In this document: positions 55,820 through 63,812 of the stretch, one piece after another
Position numbering within the stretch: position 1 is the first letter of the stretch
How the letters are laid out: every line of letters begins with the position of its first letter
Virus record (IMG/VR): IMGVR_UViG_3300037189_015965
Span: 47,186-111,185 of that record
From: a virus
Strand: one strand, 5' to 3'
DNA: 64,000 nt
Notes under the pieces: generated by a model
Databases searched by the model: none
What the model was told of the DNA's origin: nothing
Seen by the model: only the letters and a program-made list of their open reading frames with translations
Position numbers and translations under genes: made by a program

Positions 55820-56533
55820 ATGACACCGATCAAGATTTTCTGGCACGTAAATGAACTAGGCGGTTGGAACCAAGTAATGGACCAACAGTGGGACTTAATT
55901 GAAAAGTCAGGACTATGGGATGCAGCCAATGAAATCCATATTTGTATGAATGGTCAACCTTGGACCTTTACTAATTGGCTGTCAACAAAAAATATTAATG
56001 ATACGGCAGGAAAACTTAAACTTGCAAGTGTCAACAAAGATGCTGCTTATCATGAATGGCCAACGCTGATGTATATGTTACAACAAGCACGTGAAGCAAC
56101 AGAACCATTTTACATTTGTTATATTCATCTTAAAGGTTTGTTACGTTATGGTGATCCAAACGTTGGTGATTGGCGTGATTTTATGAATTGGGCAACGATT
56201 GAAAAATGGCGTGATAATGTTGAAGCACTTCGTGAAGGTGCAGAAGTAGTAGGAACAAATTATAATACAGTTCCGTGGCCACATTTTGCTGGCAATTTCT
56301 GGTGGGCAAAAAGCGATTATATTGCCAAGTTAGAACCTATTGCACATCCAGAAGATAGATTAAATCATAACTTCACACAGTTTACACGCCACCCAACCAA
56401 TCCTCATTGGCGTTTTGACCATGAGGCTTGGTTGCATAGTAAGGGACCAGATTATGTAGAGTTGGCTCGTAGTTTGCAACCAGGTGAACGTCACTATCGT
56501 GAACGTTATCCTAGAAGTAATTACGAAAATTAA
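55820..56533 (+). CDS. Glycosyltransferase-related protein
   Basis: A 237-residue protein. FYICYIHLKGLLRYGDPNVG, DWRDFMNWATIEKWRDNVEA and VPWPHFAGNFWWAKSDYIAK follow the pattern of a family found in glycan clusters of bacteria and phages, in which H-x-K-G, the Trp/Arg segment and HFAGNFWW are conserved. Nucleotide-sugar chemistry is probable but not proven. It follows tRNA-Ala with AAGGTAATAAC as ribosome-binding site and ends against the convergent gene at 56530. Confidence 0.78.
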   Translation: MTPIKIFWHVNELGGWNQVMDQQWDLIEKSGLWDAANEIHICMNGQPWTFTNWLSTKNINDTAGKLKLASVNKDAAYHEWPTLMYMLQQAREATEPFYICYIHLKGLLRYGDPNVGDWRDFMNWATIEKWRDNVEALREGAEVVGTNYNTVPWPHFAGNFWWAKSDYIAKLEPIAHPEDRLNHNFTQFTRHPTNPHWRFDHEAWLHSKGPDYVELARSLQPGERHYRERYPRSNYEN

Positions 56534-56841
56534 TCAACTAAAATCATATAAATTTCAGTTAAAGACATATTATGTTGAGCCAAATACTTAGCTTTAGCTA
56601 ATTCTAATTCATAGTCAACTGATGATAACCTGTCTGCATTATATCTTGCAAAATTTTCAAAACTATTGAAGTGTATTTCTTTTGTAAATGTTAAATTATC
56701 ATCACTTTTGGTTTCAATAATTGATTCTATTATACCATCATCTATATATCTTTGTTCATCAAATCTCATAGATGGGTGATCACCATCTATATCAGTATTA
56801 GGATCACTTAAAACCAAAATTCTTTTTTTTATAATTTTCAT
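56530..56841 (-). CDS. Hypothetical protein (AT-rich)
   Basis: A 103-residue protein, MKIIKKRILVLSDPNTDIDG, ending AKYLAQHNMSLTEIYMILVD. A coupled ribosome-binding site GGAGAAATTC precedes the ATG. It is strongly AT-rich and mixed alpha/beta; no family is recognised. It overlaps the end of the 55820 gene by 4 nt. Confidence 0.75.
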   Translation of the reverse strand: MKIIKKRILVLSDPNTDIDGDHPSMRFDEQRYIDDGIIESIIETKSDDNLTFTKEIHFNSFENFARYNADRLSSVDYELELAKAKYLAQHNMSLTEIYMILVD

Positions 56842-56878
56842 GAATTTCTCCAGACGTTAATATTTATAAAAAAATATC

Positions 56879-56906
56879 TTGACATACTTAAATTGTATGA
56901 TATTAT
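56879..56906 (+). promoter_or_regulatory. Early sigma70-like promoter
   Basis: TTGACA (56879-56884), 16-bp spacer ending TGA, TATTAT (56901-56906). Same form as the promoter at 57514. Confidence 0.8.
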
Positions 56907-56931
56907 GAAAATGTAAACAAGGGAGTTACCT

Positions 56932-57123
56932 ATGATTCGCTTTGAAAAATGTCAAAATTTTGACACCGAAATTGACACCAATTCCACTGAAATTCAACAA
57001 TTTTTGTGGGAAGAATGGACCCGTATCCATCAAAATGACCCACAGCCAGAGCCAAATTATGATGAAATTTCAATGGCTTATGAGCAGATGGATGACGCAC
57101 TTTTTTGTCAAAATAATGCTTGA
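56932..57123 (+). CDS. Small acidic early protein
   Basis: A 63-residue acidic protein, MIRFEKCQNFDTEIDTNSTE, ending MAYEQMDDALFCQNNA. A second frame of equal length overlaps it, but this one has an AAGGGAGTTACCT ribosome-binding site and the promoter at 56879. Function unknown; its end runs into the next promoter. Confidence 0.75.
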   Translation: MIRFEKCQNFDTEIDTNSTEIQQFLWEEWTRIHQNDPQPEPNYDEISMAYEQMDDALFCQNNA

Positions 57124-57147
57124 CAGCCTCTAAATCTGTGTTATATT
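57120..57147 (+). promoter_or_regulatory. Early sigma70-like promoter
   Basis: TTGACA (57120-57125), 16-bp spacer containing AAATCTGTGT, TATATT (57142-57147), extended -10. Near-identical to the 17230 and 14665 promoters. Confidence 0.88.
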
Positions 57148-57178
57148 GGTAATATAGAGATTGCAACGGAGAACTGCA

Positions 57179-57505
57179 ATGGACTTTGAAACTGGCATCA
57201 CCAAATTGATTGAAAAAGCCAAGGCTGATTATCTGTCGTGGTGCGGTCACCAAGCCAATTTACCGCATGTAGCGGCTATGATCCAAGAATATAATGATAG
57301 TTTCCGCATTGAAGAAGGTAGCAAATTTATCAAGATTGTATCACGTAACAGCGTCCACTGCTTTATTGCCAAGGGTAATGTTGGCAAGTTTCGTATGGGT
57401 GATATCCTTAAAGCCGCATCTTGGAGAGCACCAGCCAAGAATTTTGCCCGTGGTAACGTAATTGACGGCACTTTTGACCGTATCCGTTGGACGGGTGCAC
57501 AGTAA
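57179..57505 (+). CDS. Conserved phage protein of unknown function
   Basis: A 108-residue basic protein. GSKFIKIVSRNSVHCFIAKG and FRMGDILKAASWRAPAKNFA followed by RGNVIDGTF and WTG are conserved among unannotated small proteins of T4-like and other large phages. A nucleic-acid-related role is possible. The start at 57179 follows ACGGAGAACTGCA. Confidence 0.85.
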   Translation: MDFETGITKLIEKAKADYLSWCGHQANLPHVAAMIQEYNDSFRIEEGSKFIKIVSRNSVHCFIAKGNVGKFRMGDILKAASWRAPAKNFARGNVIDGTFDRIRWTGAQ

Positions 57506-57513
57506 AAAAGTGC

Positions 57514-57541
57514 TTGACAACCCTTAATTTTATGATATTAT
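57514..57541 (+). promoter_or_regulatory. Early sigma70-like promoter of the AAA ATPase gene
   Basis: TTGACA (57514-57519), 16-bp spacer ending TGA, TATTAT (57536-57541). The leader then has TTGATGGAGAAAACAG, shared with the 45-aa gene at 17398. Confidence 0.85.
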
Positions 57542-57571
57542 CACAATATAACCTGTTGATGGAGAAAACAG

Positions 57572-58591
57572 ATGTCTAATTCAGTCCTCGTTAAGTCTGG
57601 CACTTTTAACGGTATGCCTGTTGAAAACACCGTATTTCCGCTCCTGACCCCATTTACCAAGGTTGGTCGTAGTGGTTATATTTCAGTGGATGGCTCAATT
57701 CCATTTAACCGCAAGCGTTGCCGTATTCAGCTTGATGGCGAACATATGATTGAATATACAGATCAGGAAGCACCAAAGATGACAGAAACTGCAGTTCAAC
57801 CTAAAGTCAAAGAAACTGACGAGCAGATTATTGAACGTATTGCTGAACGTTTCAGCATCCTTGAAGACATGACTACTGCTGTCAAGGAAGGTGACGTTCG
57901 TGCAATGATCGTTGTTGGACCGCCTGGCGTTGGCAAGTCGTATGGCGTTCACAAGCGTCTTGACCAAGTTAGTGTTCTTGATGAAGTTGCTGGCCGTGTC
58001 AAGTATCAAGTTGTCAAGGGTGCAATGACTGCACTTGGTCTGTATGCCAAACTGTATGAGTTCAGTGAAAGTGGTAGTGTTCTTGTATTTGACGATTGCG
58101 ATAGCGTGTTGATGGATGAATTGGCACTTAACATTCTTAAGGCTGCACTTGATAGCGGTAAACGCCGCACAATTCACTGGAACGCTGACAGTTCACTTTT
58201 GAACAAGCAAGGTATTCCAAACAAGTTTGACTTCAAGGGTGGTGTTATCTTCATTACTAACTTGAAGTTTGAGAACATCCGTTCTAAAAAATTGCAAGAT
58301 CATCTTGAAGCATTGCAATCACGTTGCCATTACATTGACTTGACGCTTGACACTGAACACGATAAATATCTTCGTATTCGGCAAATTGCAAACAGCGGTG
58401 AATTGTTCCGTGATTATGATTTTACCGATGAGCAACAGGACGAAATCCTGCAGTTTATGAAGGATAATGCCAAGCGGTTCCGTGAAATGTCACTACGCAC
58501 CGCACTCAAGTTGGCAGACCTTCGTAAGAGTGTTGGTTCTCGTTGGCAGCGTGTTGCAGAGATTACCGTAATGAGGAGTGGTGGTAAGTGA
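57572..58591 (+). CDS. AAA-family ATPase
   Basis: A 339-residue P-loop ATPase. The N-terminal 65 residues form a small beta domain. Walker A is GPPGVGKS (116-123), Walker B VLVFDDCD (170-177), sensor-1-type IFITNLKF, and an arginine-rich C-terminal helical lid (EMSLRTALKLADLRKSVGSR). Proteins of this kind are common in T4-like phages of aquatic bacteria. It is not the gp44 clamp loader, whose motifs differ. Its client, possibly a DNA-bound or late-gene complex, is unknown. Confidence 0.9.
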   Translation: MSNSVLVKSGTFNGMPVENTVFPLLTPFTKVGRSGYISVDGSIPFNRKRCRIQLDGEHMIEYTDQEAPKMTETAVQPKVKETDEQIIERIAERFSILEDMTTAVKEGDVRAMIVVGPPGVGKSYGVHKRLDQVSVLDEVAGRVKYQVVKGAMTALGLYAKLYEFSESGSVLVFDDCDSVLMDELALNILKAALDSGKRRTIHWNADSSLLNKQGIPNKFDFKGGVIFITNLKFENIRSKKLQDHLEALQSRCHYIDLTLDTEHDKYLRIRQIANSGELFRDYDFTDEQQDEILQFMKDNAKRFREMSLRTALKLADLRKSVGSRWQRVAEITVMRSGGK

Positions 58592-58767
58592 AGCAGTATG
58601 ATATAAAGGGTGTTGTCACAAGACCACAAACACCCACACTGCAATTCTCACTAACAGTAAATGCAAACGATCAGGCGAGTGCAAAACGCCTGATCGATTT
58701 GCAATATGGATTTGGTGGTGCTAAAGTAACTATCCAAAAAATTGTAGAAGTAAAATCTAAAAAATAA
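58588..58767 (+). CDS. Very small protein (59 aa, GTG start)
   Basis: The frame encodes MKQYDIKGVVTRPQTPTLQF, SLTVNANDQASAKRLIDLQY and GFGGAKVTIQKIVEVKSKK. The GTG lies in a GTGA overlap with the AAA ATPase stop and GGAGTGGTGG serves as ribosome-binding site; the terminator follows immediately. A small ferredoxin-like alpha/beta domain is likely. It may be a partner of the ATPase. Confidence 0.75.
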   Translation: MKQYDIKGVVTRPQTPTLQFSLTVNANDQASAKRLIDLQYGFGGAKVTIQKIVEVKSKK

Positions 58768-58791
58768 AGCAGCGTTTATCGCTGCTTTTTT
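58768..58791 (+). terminator. Rho-independent terminator
   Basis: AGCAGCG, a TTTAT loop and CGCTGCT, then TTTTTT. It directly follows the 59-aa gene and precedes the uvsW promoter. Confidence 0.9.
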
Positions 58792-58792
58792 A

Positions 58793-58821
58793 TTGAAATA
58801 TATTTTCTAATATACTATATT
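58793..58821 (+). promoter_or_regulatory. Promoter of uvsW, start at or near the ATG
   Basis: TTGAAA (58793-58798), 17-bp spacer, TATATT (58816-58821). The predicted start falls at 58828-58829, the first base of the ATG, and no ribosome-binding site is present, so uvsW is also a leaderless candidate. Confidence 0.6.
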
Positions 58822-58828
58822 AACATTA

Positions 58829-60271
58829 ATGTTATGTAAAATTATCATTCGTGATGAAGTCAACTGCAAATTAGAAGGTCTTGACGTTGATACTCGTCGC
58901 AGACTTGTGGCAAAGTTTAAGTATGAAGTTCCTTATGCTCGTCATTTACCAAGCGTTAAACTTGGTAGATGGGATGGAAAGGTTGCTTACTTTCAACTTG
59001 GTGGTTCAACTTATATTAATCTTCTACCAGAAATTATAGAATGGTTGCAAGATAGAAATTGGGATTTTGAAATTGAAGATCATCGTGCATCACGTGAGCA
59101 ACTTGAGTTTGATGCTATAAATGAAAATACATTTAGCAACAAGAACTGGCCAAAAGGACATCCACAAGAAGGTAAGCCAATAGTTCTACGTGATTATCAA
59201 GTTGAAATTGTCAACGAGTTTTTACAAAATCCACAAGGCATACAAGAAGTAGCCACTGGTGCTGGTAAGACAATCATGACCGCAGCACTATCGTATAGTG
59301 TTGAAAAGTATGGTCGCACAATCATTATTGTTCCTAACAAAAGTCTTGTTACACAAACAGAAGCAGATTATATAAATCTTGGATTAGATGTTGGTGTATA
59401 TTTTGGTGACCGCAAAGAACTTGGTCGCACACATACTATCTGCACATGGCAAAGCCTAAACAATTTATTAAAGAAAAATAAAGACGGTGATGAGTGGACA
59501 GCGATGCTAAACGTTGTTGCTATCATCGTTGATGAAGTGCATCAAGCAAAAGCAGAAGTTCTTAAAGCATTATTGACAGATCACTTTGCTGATGTTCCTA
59601 TCCGTTGGGGTCTAACAGGAACAGTTCCCAAAGAACAGTTTGAACGTGCTGCACTGCTTGTATCATTTGGTCAAGTGCTTAATCAATTAAGTGCGGCTGA
59701 ATTACAAGAACGTGGTGTATTAAGTGCTTGTCATGTTAATATTGTGCAAACAGTTGAACATGCACAGTTCAAAAACTATCAAGCTGAACTTAAATATCTT
59801 ACTACTAATAGCGAAAGATTGGACCATCTTGCAAGTATGATAAATGAAATTATCAAAACTGGTAATACACTTGTGTTGGTTGATCGTCGTGAATGTGGTG
59901 ATGAATTAGTAACACGATTACCTAATAGTGTATTTGTTCATGGCGATATGAAAGTCACGGACAGAAAGGAACACTATGATGAAGTTGCGGATGTTAGTGA
60001 CAAGATTATCGTGGCTACTTACGGCGTTGCAGCCGTTGGTATTAATATCCCTCGCATTTTCAATCTTGTGCTTATTGAACCTGGTAAAAGTTTTGTTCGT
60101 GTCATCCAAAGTATCGGACGTGGAATCCGTAAAGCAGAAGACAAAGACTTTGTTCAAATCTGGGATGTAACCGCAGATTGTAATTTTGCAAAACGTCATC
60201 TTACAAAACGTAAACAATTTTATAAAGATGCAAAATATCCATTCACTCAAGAAAAGAGTGTTTACAAATGA
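58829..60271 (+). CDS. uvsW: UvsW RNA-DNA and DNA helicase
   Basis: A 480-residue superfamily-2 helicase. N-terminal double-stranded DNA-binding part (VPYARHLPSVKLGRWDGKVA), Q-motif region LRDYQVEIV, Walker A ATGAGKT (142-148), DEVH (235-238), GLTGT motif III, and motifs V/VI as VATYGVAAVGINIPR and VIQSIGRGIRKAE. UvsW processes stalled forks and R-loops and switches T4 from origin- to recombination-dependent replication. It overlaps the next gene by 4 nt. Confidence 0.95.
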   Translation: MLCKIIIRDEVNCKLEGLDVDTRRRLVAKFKYEVPYARHLPSVKLGRWDGKVAYFQLGGSTYINLLPEIIEWLQDRNWDFEIEDHRASREQLEFDAINENTFSNKNWPKGHPQEGKPIVLRDYQVEIVNEFLQNPQGIQEVATGAGKTIMTAALSYSVEKYGRTIIIVPNKSLVTQTEADYINLGLDVGVYFGDRKELGRTHTICTWQSLNNLLKKNKDGDEWTAMLNVVAIIVDEVHQAKAEVLKALLTDHFADVPIRWGLTGTVPKEQFERAALLVSFGQVLNQLSAAELQERGVLSACHVNIVQTVEHAQFKNYQAELKYLTTNSERLDHLASMINEIIKTGNTLVLVDRRECGDELVTRLPNSVFVHGDMKVTDRKEHYDEVADVSDKIIVATYGVAAVGINIPRIFNLVLIEPGKSFVRVIQSIGRGIRKAEDKDFVQIWDVTADCNFAKRHLTKRKQFYKDAKYPFTQEKSVYK

Positions 60272-61038
60272 AGATAGCAGTGTGTGGTTGTAGTTTCAGT
60301 GCTGTTAGTAATTTGCCTGAATACAAAGGAACACATTGGAGTGAAATACTTGCTAACAAACTTGGTGCAGAATTAATAACATATGCACGACAAGGTATTG
60401 GTAATAATGTAATACGATTACAAATAGATGAAGCAATAAAAGAAAAAGCAGATTGGGTATTCGTCGCAAGCACAACAGAAGACCGTTTAGAGTTTCCAGT
60501 TGAGAAATTTATCAAGATAGAAGATGGTAGTCCAAACCACAGTGCACACCATGATAATCGTAATGGTTATCTTTGGGAAGATGGATTAAAGAATTTTAAT
60601 TATGGTGACGCACATCCTTATCGCATGATTGCTGAAACAATGTTTAGTGTTATAGAAAACTATGACCACAATTATCGTATTACAAAAGTAGACAAGCATA
60701 CACGCATGGCAATGGAAGGTTATGCTGCATTTCTTTATGATGCACATTGGAAACGTCAAGTAGATAATTGGGTATTATATAGTGGTTTATGGAAATTAGA
60801 TTACTTAAACATACCCTTTTTGTTTAATGGTTGGAATACATATATTCATGGTAAAGGTTGGGCGGCAGATTTCCCACAACCATTTTTACAAAAGTATTTT
60901 GCACCTACTACATTTGCATTGGGTGCTTTTTGTAATAGCCATCCACTTACAGGGGTAGACCCTGGTTATCATACGCATCCTGATGGTCAGGTTGCCATTG
61001 CTGAACTATATTATAATTTTGTTAAGGAAAGACAGTGA
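60268..61038 (+). CDS. SGNH/GDSL-like hydrolase-fold protein
   Basis: A 256-residue protein. The N-terminus AVCGCSFSAV places Ser in a G-C-S-F-S loop like the first block of SGNH hydrolases; RQGIGNNVIRLQI could be block II with Gly/Asn, and DPGYHTHPDGQVAIAELYYN carries a C-terminal D-x-x-H-like pattern. Phage members of this fold are often annotated as hypothetical. Deacetylation of a glycan would fit the glycan genes, but this is inferred. Confidence 0.78.
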   Translation: MKIAVCGCSFSAVSNLPEYKGTHWSEILANKLGAELITYARQGIGNNVIRLQIDEAIKEKADWVFVASTTEDRLEFPVEKFIKIEDGSPNHSAHHDNRNGYLWEDGLKNFNYGDAHPYRMIAETMFSVIENYDHNYRITKVDKHTRMAMEGYAAFLYDAHWKRQVDNWVLYSGLWKLDYLNIPFLFNGWNTYIHGKGWAADFPQPFLQKYFAPTTFALGAFCNSHPLTGVDPGYHTHPDGQVAIAELYYNFVKERQ

Positions 61039-61535
61039 GAATATTAACAGTTGACAATACCGTATTTGAAATGAATAATTTACCAGAACAAGTTGATGAT
61101 TTACGATTTTGCGTTTTAGATAACAGTAACCCACCAGAAGCAGATTATTATTTCTTACCACTGGTATTTTTAGAAAGTTTTAATGATCCAGCATTGGTTC
61201 TTAAAATAGGACAACATCGTATAATGATGCCATATAATTGGCGTATACTTATTGGTGAAGCAGAGATAGGTGATTTAGAAGCACTACCACTTACAAAATT
61301 AAATGACCGTGGATTTGAAGCATTTACATTTAATCCGCTAAGTTCATTCCGTGCTGACTTTTTACCAATAGAAATTGAAGATGTATATCAAGATGTGCGT
61401 TGGTATTTTCCTAAACTAAAAAATGGTCAGCTACTTTGTATTCCAATTAGTGATGGTCCAAAGCCAATCTGTGCATACTTTGTTAAAGAAATTAGCCGTG
61501 CAAGTGAAACCATTGATATCCAAAATATCGTATGA
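61035..61535 (+). CDS. Hypothetical protein (GTG start)
   Basis: A 166-residue protein, MRILTVDNTVFEMNNLPEQV with LRFCVLDNSNPPEADYYFLP and RIMMPYNWRILIGEAEIGDL. Beta-rich and acidic, with no known family. Starts at GTG behind AAGGAAAGACA, 4 nt inside the previous gene, and ends 4 nt inside the next. Confidence 0.78.
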   Translation: MRILTVDNTVFEMNNLPEQVDDLRFCVLDNSNPPEADYYFLPLVFLESFNDPALVLKIGQHRIMMPYNWRILIGEAEIGDLEALPLTKLNDRGFEAFTFNPLSSFRADFLPIEIEDVYQDVRWYFPKLKNGQLLCIPISDGPKPICAYFVKEISRASETIDIQNIV

Positions 61536-62254
61536 CAAAATATCTTTTAGATTACAGAGGTGGATGCAAGGGTGATTTTTTATGTAATTTTTTAAATTTT
61601 AAAAAATTAATTACAGATGGTGGTCATGCTAGATCTAAAAAACATAAAATAAATTTAAAAAATTGGGAAGGATATAATGTAGAAAAAAAACTTGAAAAAG
61701 AATTTTTTATTATACCAGGTCATAGATTATACGGAATTGAAAAAGAATTACTAGAAAAATATAATTGCAAAATTATAAAAATATCAATAGAAAAAAAATA
61801 CTATCGTACTGCTTCCATTGAAGGATTTGTAAAAGCCTATACGAGTAGACCACTTTTTTTCAAAAAAAAATTAGGAAGTTATCTTATGTCTAAAACAAAA
61901 GATAATTTTTTATCATCTAAAATTGAATACCATGCAGATTTTTATTGTTTAGAGAAAAATTTAGAAATAAATGATTACAATCGCTATCAATCTTTGATTT
62001 ATGATTTAGAAAATTGTGAAAAATTAGATTTTCACGTTTATGATGATGTAAACAAAGATTATTCTACAGTTTTTAAAAATTTAAGTTATGAAGACATTTT
62101 TATAAACAAAAAATATGATGAATTATATAAAATACAACCAAATTTCAATTCTGTTTTGTATGAAGAAGCATTGGAAAAAACTTGGCTACCAGACATTGTA
62201 AATTGTTTTGGATATGATATTGACCTTACAAAATATGGATATCGTGACTATTGA
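61532..62254 (+). CDS. Hypothetical AT-rich protein
   Basis: A 240-residue protein rich in Lys, Asn, Tyr and Phe with codons AAA, ATA, TTA and AGA. LLDYRGGCKGDFLCNFL at the N-terminus followed by FFIIPGHRLYGIEKELLEKY resembles the start of a nucleotide-binding or sulfotransferase-like fold, but the match is too loose for a call. Its base composition contrasts with both neighbours, suggesting recent acquisition. Confidence 0.78.
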   Translation: MTKYLLDYRGGCKGDFLCNFLNFKKLITDGGHARSKKHKINLKNWEGYNVEKKLEKEFFIIPGHRLYGIEKELLEKYNCKIIKISIEKKYYRTASIEGFVKAYTSRPLFFKKKLGSYLMSKTKDNFLSSKIEYHADFYCLEKNLEINDYNRYQSLIYDLENCEKLDFHVYDDVNKDYSTVFKNLSYEDIFINKKYDELYKIQPNFNSVLYEEALEKTWLPDIVNCFGYDIDLTKYGYRDY

Positions 62255-62285
62255 CAAAACCAATAATGTATGATAAGATAATATT

Positions 62286-62519
62286 ATGAGCATTGGAAAC
62301 GCACCACCCCCAAAACGGTATTATACAGAAGAATATATTGAGTGGATGGATATTCTTAAAGCCACCGAGACTAATCCAACGTTGAAAGATGTGGCAGATC
62401 AGTTGCGCTCACTGTATTATGCAAGTGTAGAAATAAAAGAATTCAAGCATGATGACAGTATTTCTGCAATATTTCAGCCAACTGAAAAAGGTGAATGGAG
62501 AGGAATAATCCTTGGTTAA
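62286..62519 (+). CDS. Small hypothetical protein
   Basis: A 77-residue protein, MSIGNAPPPKRYYTEEYIEW, ending KGEWRGIILG. A TTGACA at 62251 with GATAAG/GATAAT downstream could be its promoter, but the spacing is poor. It overlaps the next gene's TTG start by 8 nt. Function unknown. Confidence 0.75.
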   Translation: MSIGNAPPPKRYYTEEYIEWMDILKATETNPTLKDVADQLRSLYYASVEIKEFKHDDSISAIFQPTEKGEWRGIILG

Positions 62520-63150
62520 TCTTGAAACAAAAATAAGAAAACCTATCTTTGGTATTCCTACGTATGCAAATGACGGTAAAAAATATCGCAGTAAATTTGA
62601 GGCTGATTTTGTTAATAAATTTTTGCTACCAAGTGGTCTTCCATATGAATATGAAGTAAAATATCCTAATCAAAATATTATATGTGATTTTTATATTAAA
62701 AAATATGACATTTATATTGAATGTGTATATCATGAATTAACTTTAAGTTATAGCTATATGAAAGAAAACTATAAAATAATTCTTGATGTGCCATTTGAAC
62801 ATAAAGATAGGGTAAAAAAGTTAGGTGCAAAATGGGATTCCAATGCCAGAACGTGGTATATTGTGTATGATGGACATTCATTACATCAACTTTTTATGTA
62901 TATGAAACCACGTGATCTTGAATATAACATATTTTCAAATGGTAAGGCAATTACACAAGAGTACGACGAAAAAATATACAAAAAAATTATTCAAAAAGGA
63001 ATTGATATCGTTTTAATTAATAGCAAAGATATTAATTCATATAAGGATTTAACACATTTATTAATTGCAAAAGATAATGGTATTGTGATAAGAAAGATAG
63101 CTGCAATAGCATTGGAAGCAGAAAAAGAAGTATTTGATGAACAAACTTGA
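62512..63150 (+). CDS. Nuclease-like domain fused to a DUF5710-type domain (TTG start)
   Basis: A 212-residue protein beginning at TTG with GGAGAGGAATAATCC as ribosome-binding site. Residues 20-75 (KKYRSKFEADFVNKFL, PYEYEVKYPNQNIICDFYIK, YDIYIE) have the layout of a PD-(D/E)XK/VSR-like nuclease with E30, D59 and E70; the usual Lys is not in its standard place. Residues 90-118 (ILDVPFEHKDRVKKLGAKWD then ARTWYI) match the small DUF5710-type domain found with primases. The C-terminal part (VLINSKDINSYKDLTHLLIA) is alpha/beta. Role unknown. Confidence 0.75.
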   Translation: MVNLETKIRKPIFGIPTYANDGKKYRSKFEADFVNKFLLPSGLPYEYEVKYPNQNIICDFYIKKYDIYIECVYHELTLSYSYMKENYKIILDVPFEHKDRVKKLGAKWDSNARTWYIVYDGHSLHQLFMYMKPRDLEYNIFSNGKAITQEYDEKIYKKIIQKGIDIVLINSKDINSYKDLTHLLIAKDNGIVIRKIAAIALEAEKEVFDEQT

Positions 63151-63598
63151 CATTGGCTATGAGATGGCTCAACTTGATTTGCGTAATCGTGAGTTCTACG
63201 ATGAACTTAACGATGAAGAACGCAAGAAGTTCTCTACATATCTTATGTTGCGTTGGGGCAGTGTAGTCAACGGTATTCCAGAATTGCAGCAATATTATTT
63301 GCAAGCAATGAACGAGCGTGTAAACAAACGTTTCTTTGATATCAACAAGCATCCTAAACTACAATGGCTTTTACTGACCACAGTAAGCCCCAACATGGGC
63401 AAGCATCGTCATGAGTGGATGGCATATAGCGGTAAGACTGCCAAGAACAAACGTGCAAAAAAGATGTTAGAATTATATCCGCATATTAAAAGTTATGAAG
63501 CAGAACTTCTTGCTGATAAAATTACTGATGAGCAATATAAAGCAATGTTAGTTGAACGTGGATACAGCGACAAAGAAATTAAAGAGGCGTTGAAATGA
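63137..63598 (+). CDS. Clamp-loader small subunit (gp62-type)
   Basis: A 153-residue protein. YDELNDEERKKFSTYLMLRW, GSVVNGIPELQQYYLQAMNE and the basic HPKLQWLLLTTVSPNMGKHR follow the pattern of gp62 in aquatic T4-like phages, the small subunit of the gp44/62 clamp loader. The C-terminal half is helical (LYPHIKSYEAELLADKITDE). No gp44 gene is in the window, although T4 has the genes adjacent; it may lie beyond the end. The ATG at 63137 overlaps the previous gene by 14 nt. Confidence 0.68.
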   Translation: MNKLDIGYEMAQLDLRNREFYDELNDEERKKFSTYLMLRWGSVVNGIPELQQYYLQAMNERVNKRFFDINKHPKLQWLLLTTVSPNMGKHRHEWMAYSGKTAKNKRAKKMLELYPHIKSYEAELLADKITDEQYKAMLVERGYSDKEIKEALK

Positions 63599-63810
63599 CT
63601 ATTAAAAGTGCTACAACTAATGAATACAGGATAGCATCGTTAACAACCAGTGATACTTTTGGTGGTCAGCAATTACATTGTAATTTTACACTTGAAATGG
63701 TTGAATTATTTAATTGGTGGCAAGAATGGAGACCAGTATTTCAAAGCAAAGACCCAACTGTTATTGATTTATTAAAGCAAGCACGAACGCTACATGAGAT
63801 AACAAAGTAA
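63595..63810 (+). CDS. Small hypothetical protein
   Basis: A 71-residue protein, MTIKSATTNEYRIASLTTSD with FTLEMVELFNWWQEWRPVFQ. It overlaps the gp62-like gene by 4 nt. No family recognised. Confidence 0.75.
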   Translation: MTIKSATTNEYRIASLTTSDTFGGQQLHCNFTLEMVELFNWWQEWRPVFQSKDPTVIDLLKQARTLHEITK

Positions 63811-63812
63811 CA

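Noticed and set aside
56942-57133. Overlapping 63-codon frame at 56942
   Set aside because: It lacks a well-placed ribosome-binding site, whereas the frame at 56932 has AAGGGAG at the right distance from its ATG.
57572-58591. AAA ATPase as the gp44 clamp loader
   Set aside because: The P-loop lies in the middle of the protein behind a separate beta domain, and the gp44 N-terminal and SRC-type motifs are missing.
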